A stretch of 64,000 nt of DNA, from positions 6,026,283 to 6,090,282 of the forward strand of contig CP051247.1 of the NCBI GenBank assembly GCA_017795105.1, written 5' to 3'. Each line of letters opens with the position of its first letter. The stretch's first letter is position 1. The notes below the pieces were generated by a model, which saw only the letters and a list, made by a program, of their open reading frames with translations, searched no databases and was not told where the DNA came from. Shown piece by piece: positions 20,303-27,555 of this stretch. This DNA is from Planctomycetaceae bacterium. Its GTDB lineage: Bacteria > Planctomycetota > Planctomycetia > Planctomycetales > Planctomycetaceae. The translations under genes were made by a program, and so were the position numbers.

Positions 20303-21520
20303 ATGGTCGTCGATCACGCCCTGAATCCGCCGATGTTGATTCCGGTCTCGTCTCCGTTGGAGTCGTATTCGCGGTCGTATTCGGCCCGCGTAACGATCGA
20401 TGATGAATTCGTAATCGAGACAGTTCGGTCGGTTTCTGCCCTGGCCGGGTATCTTCCGGTCTGGAAACAGCTCGCCCAGAACACGCTGATTTCGAATCCG
20501 TTCTACGAGCCGTTCTTTTTGCTGCCGGCTTTGCAGCGTCTGCCTCCGGATGGCCCGCTCTGTTTTGCATTTGTATTTCGAAAAAGTACGTCGAACGATC
20601 GGGCCGATGAACTGGTCGGCGTTTTCCCTTTGGAAAAGAGATCGAACGGCGTGCTTTCGTTGCCGCGCTGGAGACTGTTGACCAACAGCCTGATGCTGAG
20701 AGCTGTTCCGCTGTTGCATGAACTTCAGCCCGAGCGAACAATTGCGGCGTTCCTTAAATGGGCCTCGCTGTTCGATCTTGGATTGCTCGAGTTTGATCGA
20801 GTTCTCGCAGAAGGTGCCTTTCAGCACGCGCTGATCTGCGCGTTTCATGCCACCGGTATCGCTCCCTATATCGTGGGGCAATCGACCAATGCTGTGCTCA
20901 CAAATCGAGCCGGAAGCGAAGAGCCTTCCAAAAAGGCGATGCGGGAGACGCAACGAAAACGCCGCCGCCTCGAAGAGCTGGGTCACCTGGAGTTTCGCTC
21001 GCTCGACGAAACGGAATCCTTGGACGACTGGCAGTCTGAGTTTCTTTGTCTGGAAGCATCCGGCTGGAAAGGGCGAGGCGGGACAGCGATGGCTCAATCG
21101 CAGGCAGAACGCGATTTGTTCCTGACCGTGACGCGTCAGGGATGGGCCCGCAAGAAGCTGCAGATGTTTGGATTGTTCCTCGATGGACGCCCGGTCGCGA
21201 TGAAATGCAATCTGCTCTCTGGACGGGAAGGGATGGCCTGGAAGATTGCCTACGACGAAGCTTTCGCAAAGTACTCTCCTGGATTGATTCTCGAGGTCGA
21301 TCATAAGCAGGCATTCAATGAGCAGACCGAACTGGATCGCATCGACTTCTGCGCTCGTGCCAGTCATCCTCTCTGTCAGCGAGTTCCCCACGAACAGCTC
21401 TGCATGCAACGCCTGCTCATTCCCTGTGGGTCAATCGGCAGTGAACTCTACTGCAGCACCCTTTCATTCCTGCGGCGTGTGAAACGACATGCGGAACGAA
21501 CTCGTCGAGAGTTTGCGTAG
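20303..21520 (+). CDS. FemAB/GNAT-like acyltransferase (third copy, unlinked)
   Basis: The 405-residue protein has the CelD/FemAB-like GNAT layout. It has an N-terminal half with an FYEPFFLLPALQ motif, a basic helix (KAMRETQRKRRRLEELG), the segment LEASGWKGRGGTAMAQ, and a C-terminal core with RPVAMKCNLLSG, WKIAYDEAFAKYSPG and IDFCARASHPL. The WKGxxGTA pattern is commonly seen in BioF2-like domains. It differs in detail from the tandem pair at 2466-4603 but belongs to the same broad group. No glycan genes flank it, so it may act alone on an envelope polymer. The acyl donor and acceptor are unknown. Confidence 0.75.
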   Translation: MVVDHALNPPMLIPVSSPLESYSRSYSARVTIDDEFVIETVRSVSALAGYLPVWKQLAQNTLISNPFYEPFFLLPALQRLPPDGPLCFAFVFRKSTSNDRADELVGVFPLEKRSNGVLSLPRWRLLTNSLMLRAVPLLHELQPERTIAAFLKWASLFDLGLLEFDRVLAEGAFQHALICAFHATGIAPYIVGQSTNAVLTNRAGSEEPSKKAMRETQRKRRRLEELGHLEFRSLDETESLDDWQSEFLCLEASGWKGRGGTAMAQSQAERDLFLTVTRQGWARKKLQMFGLFLDGRPVAMKCNLLSGREGMAWKIAYDEAFAKYSPGLILEVDHKQAFNEQTELDRIDFCARASHPLCQRVPHEQLCMQRLLIPCGSIGSELYCSTLSFLRRVKRHAERTRREFA

Positions 21521-21684
21521 AAGGGGACCGGCCAGGGCGGTCTCAGCCGACGGATTCGAGCGGGCATGCTTTCCCACTGGATCTCATTTTCTACTTCTCA
21601 ACGCTCGCGGAACTCGGTAATCTACCAGAGCGTGCTCGCCGGTCAGGTGTCTCTGTCAGACATCCCTCACCTTTGGAGTCCTCA

Positions 21685-23070
21685 ATGGAGTTTCACGCCC
21701 CTACCTCATCTTCCCACCCTCCGGGAGCATCCTTGCTCTCACGACGTCGAACGTTGCAGGCGATCGGTGCCGGTCTTGCTGCTTTTTGTTCTCCGCTGAC
21801 CGCGCTCGAATCCCGGGTTCAGGCCGCCGTCCGCTCCGGCAGTGCCAAACGCGTCATCATGATCTTCAACTGCGGCGCTCCCAGTCACATTGACCTCTGG
21901 GATCCGAAGCCCTTTGCCGATTCGACGGTCAAAGGCGAATTTCAGCCGATTGAGACCAGTGTGCCGGGCATTCAAATCAGCGAATTACTGCCCGAGATGG
22001 CAAAGCGGATGGACAAACTGGCCATCGTGCGGAGTGTGCATCACAAGCATTCGGCCCACAACTCCGGAATGTACTGGTCGATCGCGGGCCGCCCGTACAA
22101 ACAGGATTCGACGCTCATCAATCCCAGTCCGGCTGATCTTCCCGGCTTCGGAACGTTGATCGGCTGGCTCGCCCAGCGGGATGGCTACAGCAAAGCGGTG
22201 CCGCCATATGTCATCACTCCGAAACCGCACTGCGACAGTTTCGTTTATCTCACGCCGGGGCAATTCGGCGGGTGCCTGGGAATCAAGTACGATCCGTTCG
22301 TGGTCAACGAGGATCCCAATTCCAGCAAGTTCAAAGTCCGCGACCTGGCATTGTCGTCCGACATGACACACGACCGTTTCGAAAGGCGACTCGACTTTCT
22401 CAAGCAGATTGGCTCGCTGAATGAGCCGATCCATTCCCCCACCGCAACCGAGATGGATACGTTTCGTGCAGAAGCGTCCCGCGTGATCACGTCGGGCGAG
22501 GCGGAACAGGCCTTCGATCTGTCACAGGAGCCGGATGAAGTCCGTGACCGATACGGCCGCCATAGTTGGGGGCAGTCGCATCTGCTGGCGAGACGTCTTG
22601 TCGAATCGGGAACGAAGTTTGTTTCCACCGTCAACGGGCCGAGCATTACCTGGGACACGCATAAGGACAACTTCAACGGTCTGAAGAACCGTCTCGTACC
22701 TCCGATGGAAAAGGCTTACGCGGCTCTGCTGGACGACCTTGAGGAGCGGGGCCTGCTTGATGAAACGCTGGTGATCTGGATGGGAGACTTCGGTCGCACA
22801 CCGAAGATCAACAAGGATGGCGGGCGCGATCACTGGCCCGGCTGCTATTCGGTCGTTCTGGCCGGCGGCGGAGTTCGCGGGGGACAGGTCATCGGCTCGT
22901 CGGACAAGATCGGAGCCGCCCCGGAATCTCGTCCGGTGACGCCAGGAGATCTTCATGCCACCGTTTATCGGGCCCTGGGATACGACCCGGCTGCAATCAC
23001 GTTTCAGTCGTCCGACGGTCGTCCTATCCCGCTCACAGAGGGGACGCCGATTCCCGAGCTGCTCGCCTGA
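21685..23070 (+). CDS. DUF1501 domain protein with twin-arginine leader
   Basis: The ATG at 21685 has a GGAG site seven bases upstream. The N-terminus contains SRRRTLQAIGAGLAAF, a twin-arginine-type signal. The mature part (461 residues in total) shows the DUF1501 pattern: NCGAPSHIDLWDPKP, PGIQISELLPEMAKRMDKLA, the HNSGMYW segment, WMGDFGRTPKINKDGGRDHW and a C-terminal TPGDLHATVYRALGYDP. The fold is sulfatase/alkaline-phosphatase-like, but the biochemical role is unproven. In many planctomycetes the gene sits next to a DUF1549/DUF1553 cytochrome-type partner; none is present here. A strong terminator follows. Confidence 0.93.
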   Translation: MEFHAPTSSSHPPGASLLSRRRTLQAIGAGLAAFCSPLTALESRVQAAVRSGSAKRVIMIFNCGAPSHIDLWDPKPFADSTVKGEFQPIETSVPGIQISELLPEMAKRMDKLAIVRSVHHKHSAHNSGMYWSIAGRPYKQDSTLINPSPADLPGFGTLIGWLAQRDGYSKAVPPYVITPKPHCDSFVYLTPGQFGGCLGIKYDPFVVNEDPNSSKFKVRDLALSSDMTHDRFERRLDFLKQIGSLNEPIHSPTATEMDTFRAEASRVITSGEAEQAFDLSQEPDEVRDRYGRHSWGQSHLLARRLVESGTKFVSTVNGPSITWDTHKDNFNGLKNRLVPPMEKAYAALLDDLEERGLLDETLVIWMGDFGRTPKINKDGGRDHWPGCYSVVLAGGGVRGGQVIGSSDKIGAAPESRPVTPGDLHATVYRALGYDPAAITFQSSDGRPIPLTEGTPIPELLA

Positions 23071-23096
23071 GAGAGACGAAACGAGACTCAACTTTG

Positions 23097-23133
23097 GGGC
23101 TGGTGACGTTCTCAAGTCGCCAGCCCTCTTTGT
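23097..23133 (+). terminator. Intrinsic terminator after the DUF1501 gene
   Basis: An 11-bp stem (left GGGCTGGTGAC, right GTCGCCAGCCC, one G-T wobble) encloses an 8-base loop and runs into TCTTTGTTTG. It starts 26 bases after the DUF1501 stop. Confidence 0.8.
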
Positions 23134-23257
23134 TTGCGCTCGTCAAATTCGTCTCGCTTCTCGCCGTGACCTCTGACTGTCTTCAAATCTGTGTTCGTGA
23201 TTCGATATTCTTAGAGGGGTTAAGCGAACAACTTCTCGACTTCTCTGTGAGTATGCG

Positions 23258-25192
23258 ATGGCGATTCTGAATCAACTTTCGACTGTTGTCTTCGTTCTGA
23301 TGTTCTCCTGTAACCTCGCGTGGAGCCAGCCTGAAGCTGAGGAAACGATCAGCGGGTTTCACGAGTTTAATCGTGGACAGGGAAGCGGAGACGCGGAGAA
23401 CTGGATTCAGGCGATCCGCGTAACTCATCCCGAACCGCGGTCGGATGTGTCGGGCATGGTCACCGTTACCTTCCACGCGAGGGGCATGGACCAGGCGACA
23501 GCGTATTGCTGGAAGCAGGACGCTTCGGGGGAATCAGAAGGTTGGGGCCGTGACGAGAATCTCACGTCGAACGGGATCTCCCTCGACCGTCGCGGTAATG
23601 GTTCGTTTCGCTTCAATGCCGATGAATTCCCGCACGGGCCGATGATGGTCCGCATTTATGCTCGGAACAGCGACGGGCAGAAAGACATCTATGAACTTCA
23701 GCTGTTCAACTCCAGTGGGGTGGTGTGGAAGCACGGAATTCCTGACGAGGTTCCGGCTGGTGCGAAGGGGCTGAAAGTCGCATTTGAGGATGACTTCGAC
23801 GAACCGCTATCGGTCTCTAATGATGGAAGAGGTGCCCGGTATCATGCTCACAAGCCGGGAGGCGGGGATTTCAGTGGATGGCAATTCTCGGATGTGCTCG
23901 GCGACGGCAAACCTTTCGAACAGCGAGGGAGCTTTTTGAAGATCGCCGCCCGGAAAGACCGGGAATCGCCGGAGGGGCGAAGCGGACTGATTGCCTCGAT
24001 CGACGCCGACTATCGTGGCATCTGGGCTAAGGCTCCGTGTTACTTCGAGTGTCGTTTCACGGCTCAGTCAGCGATCGGCACCTGGCCGGCATTCTGGACG
24101 CTCGCATTCGGAGACGACAACCAGTCGGACGAGCTCGATATCATCGAGGCCTACGGCGGCAGAGGCAAAGGAAACCCGAATCATCCGGGCTATTCGATCG
24201 TTTCGCACTTCTGGAATCAGAAAGATGCGAATGGCAATAAGAAGAAAGCGTTCTCGACTCGCCCCGACATCATGTCGACGGGCAGCCAGTCCTACTGGTC
24301 AACCACGTTCCACACCTATGGCGTGTCTATCGGACTGGACGAGACGATCTACTACTTCGACGACATCGAGGTTTTTCGTCACCCGAGTGGAGAGATTTCC
24401 GCAACGCAGCCACATTGCTTTCTGGTCAATCTCGCCATCGGCGGCCTCAGCGGCTGGCCGATCGATCTACGACGCTATGGGAACGGTTCGGATATGTGGA
24501 TTGACTACGTTCGCGTCTTCGCCGAGGAACCGCTCGGTCCGGACTACCTTCCCAATCTGGGGCCAGAACCGGAACTTCTCAGCGGGGGGATCGCCCTCAA
24601 TTTCTGCCCGAGCGATAACGCAGCGGCTCGACTTCGTTCCGATCTGACTGCGGGAGTGGAAGCGGTCTCCCAGCGAAACTGGAACAATCTGGCCGGACCG
24701 CACGGCGAGAGCAGTACCCTCGTCGATGCTTCAGGGGCGACAGTCGACAGGGCGAAGGTGAAATGGGCCGTGCCGAAGAACGATCAGGCGTGGCGATCGC
24801 GAACGGCGAGTCCCTGGGGATTCAAGCACGGGGATCTTGCTTTGCAGTCCGGCTACATTCAGCTTGGCGGAGAAGTGACCGTCACGGACATTCCCTATGA
24901 GCAGTACGATGTTTACGTCTACGCCGGAGCAGGGGACCAATCGGGCGCGGGGAAAATAGAGCTGACCAACGGGGATGGCGAAGTCGAAGAACGTTTCTAC
25001 AGGATTGGTTGGACCGATGGGCGATTCAAGATCTCGTCGGCAGCGACAGAAAGCGATCCACAGCGAGAGGGGAACGTCGTTGTCTTTCGGCAGTTGAAAA
25101 GCCGCAAGTTCACGATTGACTGGCAGGGAGATCTCGAAGGGGGCTGGACCGGAGTTACGGGAGTACAAATTGTGAGAGTCGACTCTGAATGA
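23258..25192 (+). CDS. Secreted glycoside hydrolase family 16 protein
   Basis: A signal peptide (cleavage near AWS-QPE, residue 23) leads into an Ig-like N-terminal region (about 45-165) and a GH16 jelly roll (about 170-427). The catalytic signature DELDIIEAYG places the nucleophile at Glu292, the assisting Asp at 294 and the acid/base at Glu297, the bulged E-x-D-x-x-E form seen in laminarinase, agarase and carrageenase-like enzymes. A further 200 residues (about 440-644) form a separate domain with TVTDIPYEQYDVYVYAGAG and end in a W-TGVTGVQIVRV strand, possibly carbohydrate-binding. The enzyme probably cuts a marine-type beta-glycan or galactan; the substrate is not readable. Confidence 0.9.
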   Translation: MAILNQLSTVVFVLMFSCNLAWSQPEAEETISGFHEFNRGQGSGDAENWIQAIRVTHPEPRSDVSGMVTVTFHARGMDQATAYCWKQDASGESEGWGRDENLTSNGISLDRRGNGSFRFNADEFPHGPMMVRIYARNSDGQKDIYELQLFNSSGVVWKHGIPDEVPAGAKGLKVAFEDDFDEPLSVSNDGRGARYHAHKPGGGDFSGWQFSDVLGDGKPFEQRGSFLKIAARKDRESPEGRSGLIASIDADYRGIWAKAPCYFECRFTAQSAIGTWPAFWTLAFGDDNQSDELDIIEAYGGRGKGNPNHPGYSIVSHFWNQKDANGNKKKAFSTRPDIMSTGSQSYWSTTFHTYGVSIGLDETIYYFDDIEVFRHPSGEISATQPHCFLVNLAIGGLSGWPIDLRRYGNGSDMWIDYVRVFAEEPLGPDYLPNLGPEPELLSGGIALNFCPSDNAAARLRSDLTAGVEAVSQRNWNNLAGPHGESSTLVDASGATVDRAKVKWAVPKNDQAWRSRTASPWGFKHGDLALQSGYIQLGGEVTVTDIPYEQYDVYVYAGAGDQSGAGKIELTNGDGEVEERFYRIGWTDGRFKISSAATESDPQREGNVVVFRQLKSRKFTIDWQGDLEGGWTGVTGVQIVRVDSE

Positions 25193-25387
25193 CGAAAAAC
25201 CGTCCATCAGAAAGAGTTTTCTCGCCGTATGATCTTCGTCCTGCGAAGTACGGTAAGAAGCGGACGGCGTAGTCGCTGAGACGCCAAAGGGGAAGGGATT
25301 CACAGCAAATTCAAATTCTTTACTCTTGTATTGCTGGACTCCCTCTCGCATAATTCCCTGAGCGACTGGTCGGACGCTGAAGAGTCA

Positions 25388-25795
25388 ATGTGTGATATTA
25401 TGCGCCCCAGGTACCGATCAATTCTGGTAATTCTGCTCACCGCCGGGATTCTTTCCCTATGGACGGGCGGAAATGCGTGGCACGCCCTGTCGTGTTGCCA
25501 GCATCACCAGGCAGAATCGGCGGCTGCCGAGCCATGCGGACACTCCTGCTGTCATCACACCGCTTCTGAAGCTTCCGACCCGCAGCCTGAAGAAGCCCCG
25601 CTTCCGCTCAATCACGATCATGACGCCTGTCCGATTTGCCAGTGGTACATGCACCATCAGGCGTCGATCGTTCTGGCTGTTGAACTTCAGTCAAACGGGG
25701 TCGTCTGTACTCAGCTGGAAGCAACGCTTCAGCCCATTCTTGATTCCACGCTGGTTCGCTATTGCCAGCCCAGGGCTCCACCGCGACTTGGATAG
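25388..25795 (+). CDS. Small exported Cys/His-rich protein
   Basis: Starts at ATG 25388 or 25400 give 135 or 131 residues. One hydrophobic leader (SILVILLTAGILSLW) is followed by a metal-ligand-like region: CCQHH, CGHSCCHH, HDHDACPIC and MHHQ. The CPIC and paired CC/HH clusters recall DUF2946-type proteins found near copper genes, but similarity beyond these motifs is not clear to me. It lies 512 bases upstream of the MoxR operon, which also contains a permease and a His-rich lipoprotein. A role in metal handling in the periplasm is an inference. Confidence 0.6.
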   Translation: MCDIMRPRYRSILVILLTAGILSLWTGGNAWHALSCCQHHQAESAAAEPCGHSCCHHTASEASDPQPEEAPLPLNHDHDACPICQWYMHHQASIVLAVELQSNGVVCTQLEATLQPILDSTLVRYCQPRAPPRLG

Positions 25796-26246
25796 TTCCC
25801 CAATCTCGCTTCTCTCGGCGTGCGCATGTTCGCTGCGCCTCTGTTCGGCCGGAATGTTCCGGCAATAGAACGGTCTGGTGCTCGCGACGTTCCGCACATC
25901 GCTGGTCGAAGGGGAACGTCTTTGCCCCAAGGCGTATCGCGTGTCTGTTGCTCTTGCTCCCTCGGCGGAGCCGGTGTGTGACGCGCGTCAGATCGCAGCC
26001 CTAGTCATACCCGGAAAAGAGCAGAGCGTAGACAGATTGAGTCGTTTCGCGGCGCGCGATTCCTTATCGAACCCGACCAGTCCGAACGGATTGCGCGTTC
26101 GCGATAACGACTCGATCCCCTCATACGCTGGCCTCGTCAATGATGGCCCGTGCGCTTTCCGCCAGGCTAGAGTCGCGATGATCGCTAAGTACAGCCAAGG
26201 CATCGCTGATGAGCGTTGCCGAACCCGATGATTCAACCTTTGGAAT

Positions 26247-26266
26247 GAAGCCTTTTGAAAGGCTTC
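26247..26266. promoter_or_regulatory. 9-bp inverted repeat upstream of the DUF58 operon
   Basis: GAAGCCTTT and AAAGGCTTC form a perfect inverted repeat with a 2-base centre, 41 bases before the DUF58 start. It has no following T-run, so an operator is more likely than a terminator. An mRNA hairpin is also possible. Confidence 0.45.
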
Positions 26267-26294
26267 GAGGGCGAAACGATCATGGGGGGAGTCC

Positions 26295-26300
26295 AGGAGG
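26295..26300 (+). promoter_or_regulatory. Strong Shine-Dalgarno that fixes the DUF58 start
   Basis: AGGAGG lies seven bases before the ATG at 26308. The in-frame ATG at 26209 has no comparable site, so the shorter product is preferred. Confidence 0.8.
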
Positions 26301-26307
26301 TGTCCAT

Positions 26308-27555
26308 ATGGCGACGGCTGCTCGTGAAGGAAAGCTGATTGCGCGGTTTGACCGCGTGTTGAATTACGACTTTTGCCCCTGGGCGAATCGCTGGGTCTAT
26401 TGGATGAAGCATCCCCTGGTGGGGATGGCTGTTGTCGGACTGACCGCAGGGACCTGTGCCGTATTTGTTTCACCGCAAGCCTGGCTGCTGGCCTTTGGCC
26501 TGCTTCTGGTCGCGGTCATTGGGCTTGCCTGGCCGCTAATCAGCATCTGGTCCGTTCAGGCCGAGGTTCATTTCGAGAAAGCCTGGACGGAGGAAGGAGC
26601 CGAGCTTCCCATTCGGGTCATTCTGAAGAATCGGCTGCCGATTCCGATGTGGGGGCTGTCCTTGTCGAGTCAGGAAGTCGACAACGAGTTGCTGGTCTCC
26701 TTCGCTCGTGTGCCTGGGTGGAAAACGACCGAGTACACCTGGCAGTTCACGCCGCGACTACGCGGTCGATTTCCGTCAGAACCGCTGCAACTGGAGACCG
26801 GCTTCCCATTCGGAGTCTGGGCCGCCCGCAAGCCGGCGGACGTGACCGGAGAGATGCTCGTCCTTCCTCGACCGGTCAACGTCGATGCCATTCCGGAACT
26901 CGATTCGCGTGGCGGAACCGACGAAGTCTATTCGGAGCATCGGACGGGGGATTCCGGAGATGTCACCGGCACGCGCCCGTTTCGCGAAGGGGACTCTCTG
27001 AGACGAGTTCATTGGGCAATGACGGCCCGACTGGGAAAGCTGATCTGCACCGAAAGACAGGCTGCCATTCACGCATCGGTGACATGTGCGGTCGATCTGA
27101 CCGCCGAGCATCATTCCGGGCAGGGGCCAGACTCCTCGCTGGAGTGGAGCATCCGCGTCTTTGCCGGAATCTGTCAGGAGCTTTTGGAGCAGGGAATCTG
27201 TGTCCATGTCCAGATCGGACCTGGCCAAATGCGACTGCAACCGGGACGAGCCGGAATGCGAACTCTGTTGATTGCCCTGGCACGTGTCCCGCGAGGCGGA
27301 TACGGACAGGATTCCCGGAGTGGGGGACGATCAAGAGCGGATATCGTCGTGGCGACAGATCGCTCTACGGCATCGGCCAGTCCTATGACCGTCGTGCTCG
27401 TCGCAGAAAACTTTCTTTCGGAGGATAACGAGACCGACGCTGTCGAACCTGTGATCGCGAGTGGGATAAGCGGAAGCGTGATTCTTCGAAACCGTGCGGA
27501 GATTCAGAATGGGTTCTGCACCTCGTGGAGAAAGGCCTGTTATGCGGCCTCCTGA
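26308..27555 (+). CDS. DUF58 domain protein of a MoxR operon
   Basis: The product is 415 residues. Two adjacent membrane helices near the N-terminus (HPLVGMAVVGLTAG and LLAFGLLLVAVIGLAW) are followed by a beta-rich region. The DUF58 core comes next: GTRPFREGDSLRRVHWAMTA, LGKLICTE and a von-Willebrand-A-like domain (CAVDLTAEHH). DUF58 proteins almost always work with a MoxR AAA+ ATPase and often with a transglutaminase-like membrane protein, and both follow here. The likely role is as the membrane partner on which MoxR acts during assembly of envelope complexes; targets are unknown. The next gene overlaps its 3' end. Confidence 0.9.
   Translation: MATAAREGKLIARFDRVLNYDFCPWANRWVYWMKHPLVGMAVVGLTAGTCAVFVSPQAWLLAFGLLLVAVIGLAWPLISIWSVQAEVHFEKAWTEEGAELPIRVILKNRLPIPMWGLSLSSQEVDNELLVSFARVPGWKTTEYTWQFTPRLRGRFPSEPLQLETGFPFGVWAARKPADVTGEMLVLPRPVNVDAIPELDSRGGTDEVYSEHRTGDSGDVTGTRPFREGDSLRRVHWAMTARLGKLICTERQAAIHASVTCAVDLTAEHHSGQGPDSSLEWSIRVFAGICQELLEQGICVHVQIGPGQMRLQPGRAGMRTLLIALARVPRGGYGQDSRSGGRSRADIVVATDRSTASASPMTVVLVAENFLSEDNETDAVEPVIASGISGSVILRNRAEIQNGFCTSWRKACYAAS

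Larger units (their letters stand above)
25796..26307. other. Intergenic stretch before the DUF58 operon
   Basis: I see no convincing complete gene in 512 bases. It contains a GCCGGAATGTTCCGGC hairpin (25848-25863) without a T-run, shortly after the Cys/His-rich gene. It also has a 9-bp palindrome just before the operon (listed separately). On - a short frame ending at 26120 reads like a coding tail (SARAIIDEASV) but has no start and is stopped upstream, so it may be a remnant or chance. Confidence 0.4.

Noticed and set aside
20189..21409. Long - strand open frame opposite the third acyltransferase
   Set aside because: The + strand product has clear GNAT-type motifs; the - strand product is basic, low in structure and unlike any family.
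25878..26231. Possible gene between the Cys/His-rich protein and the DUF58 operon
   Set aside because: No ribosome site, no family pattern and odd composition. The - strand tail ending at 26120 looks a little more coding-like but has no start codon.
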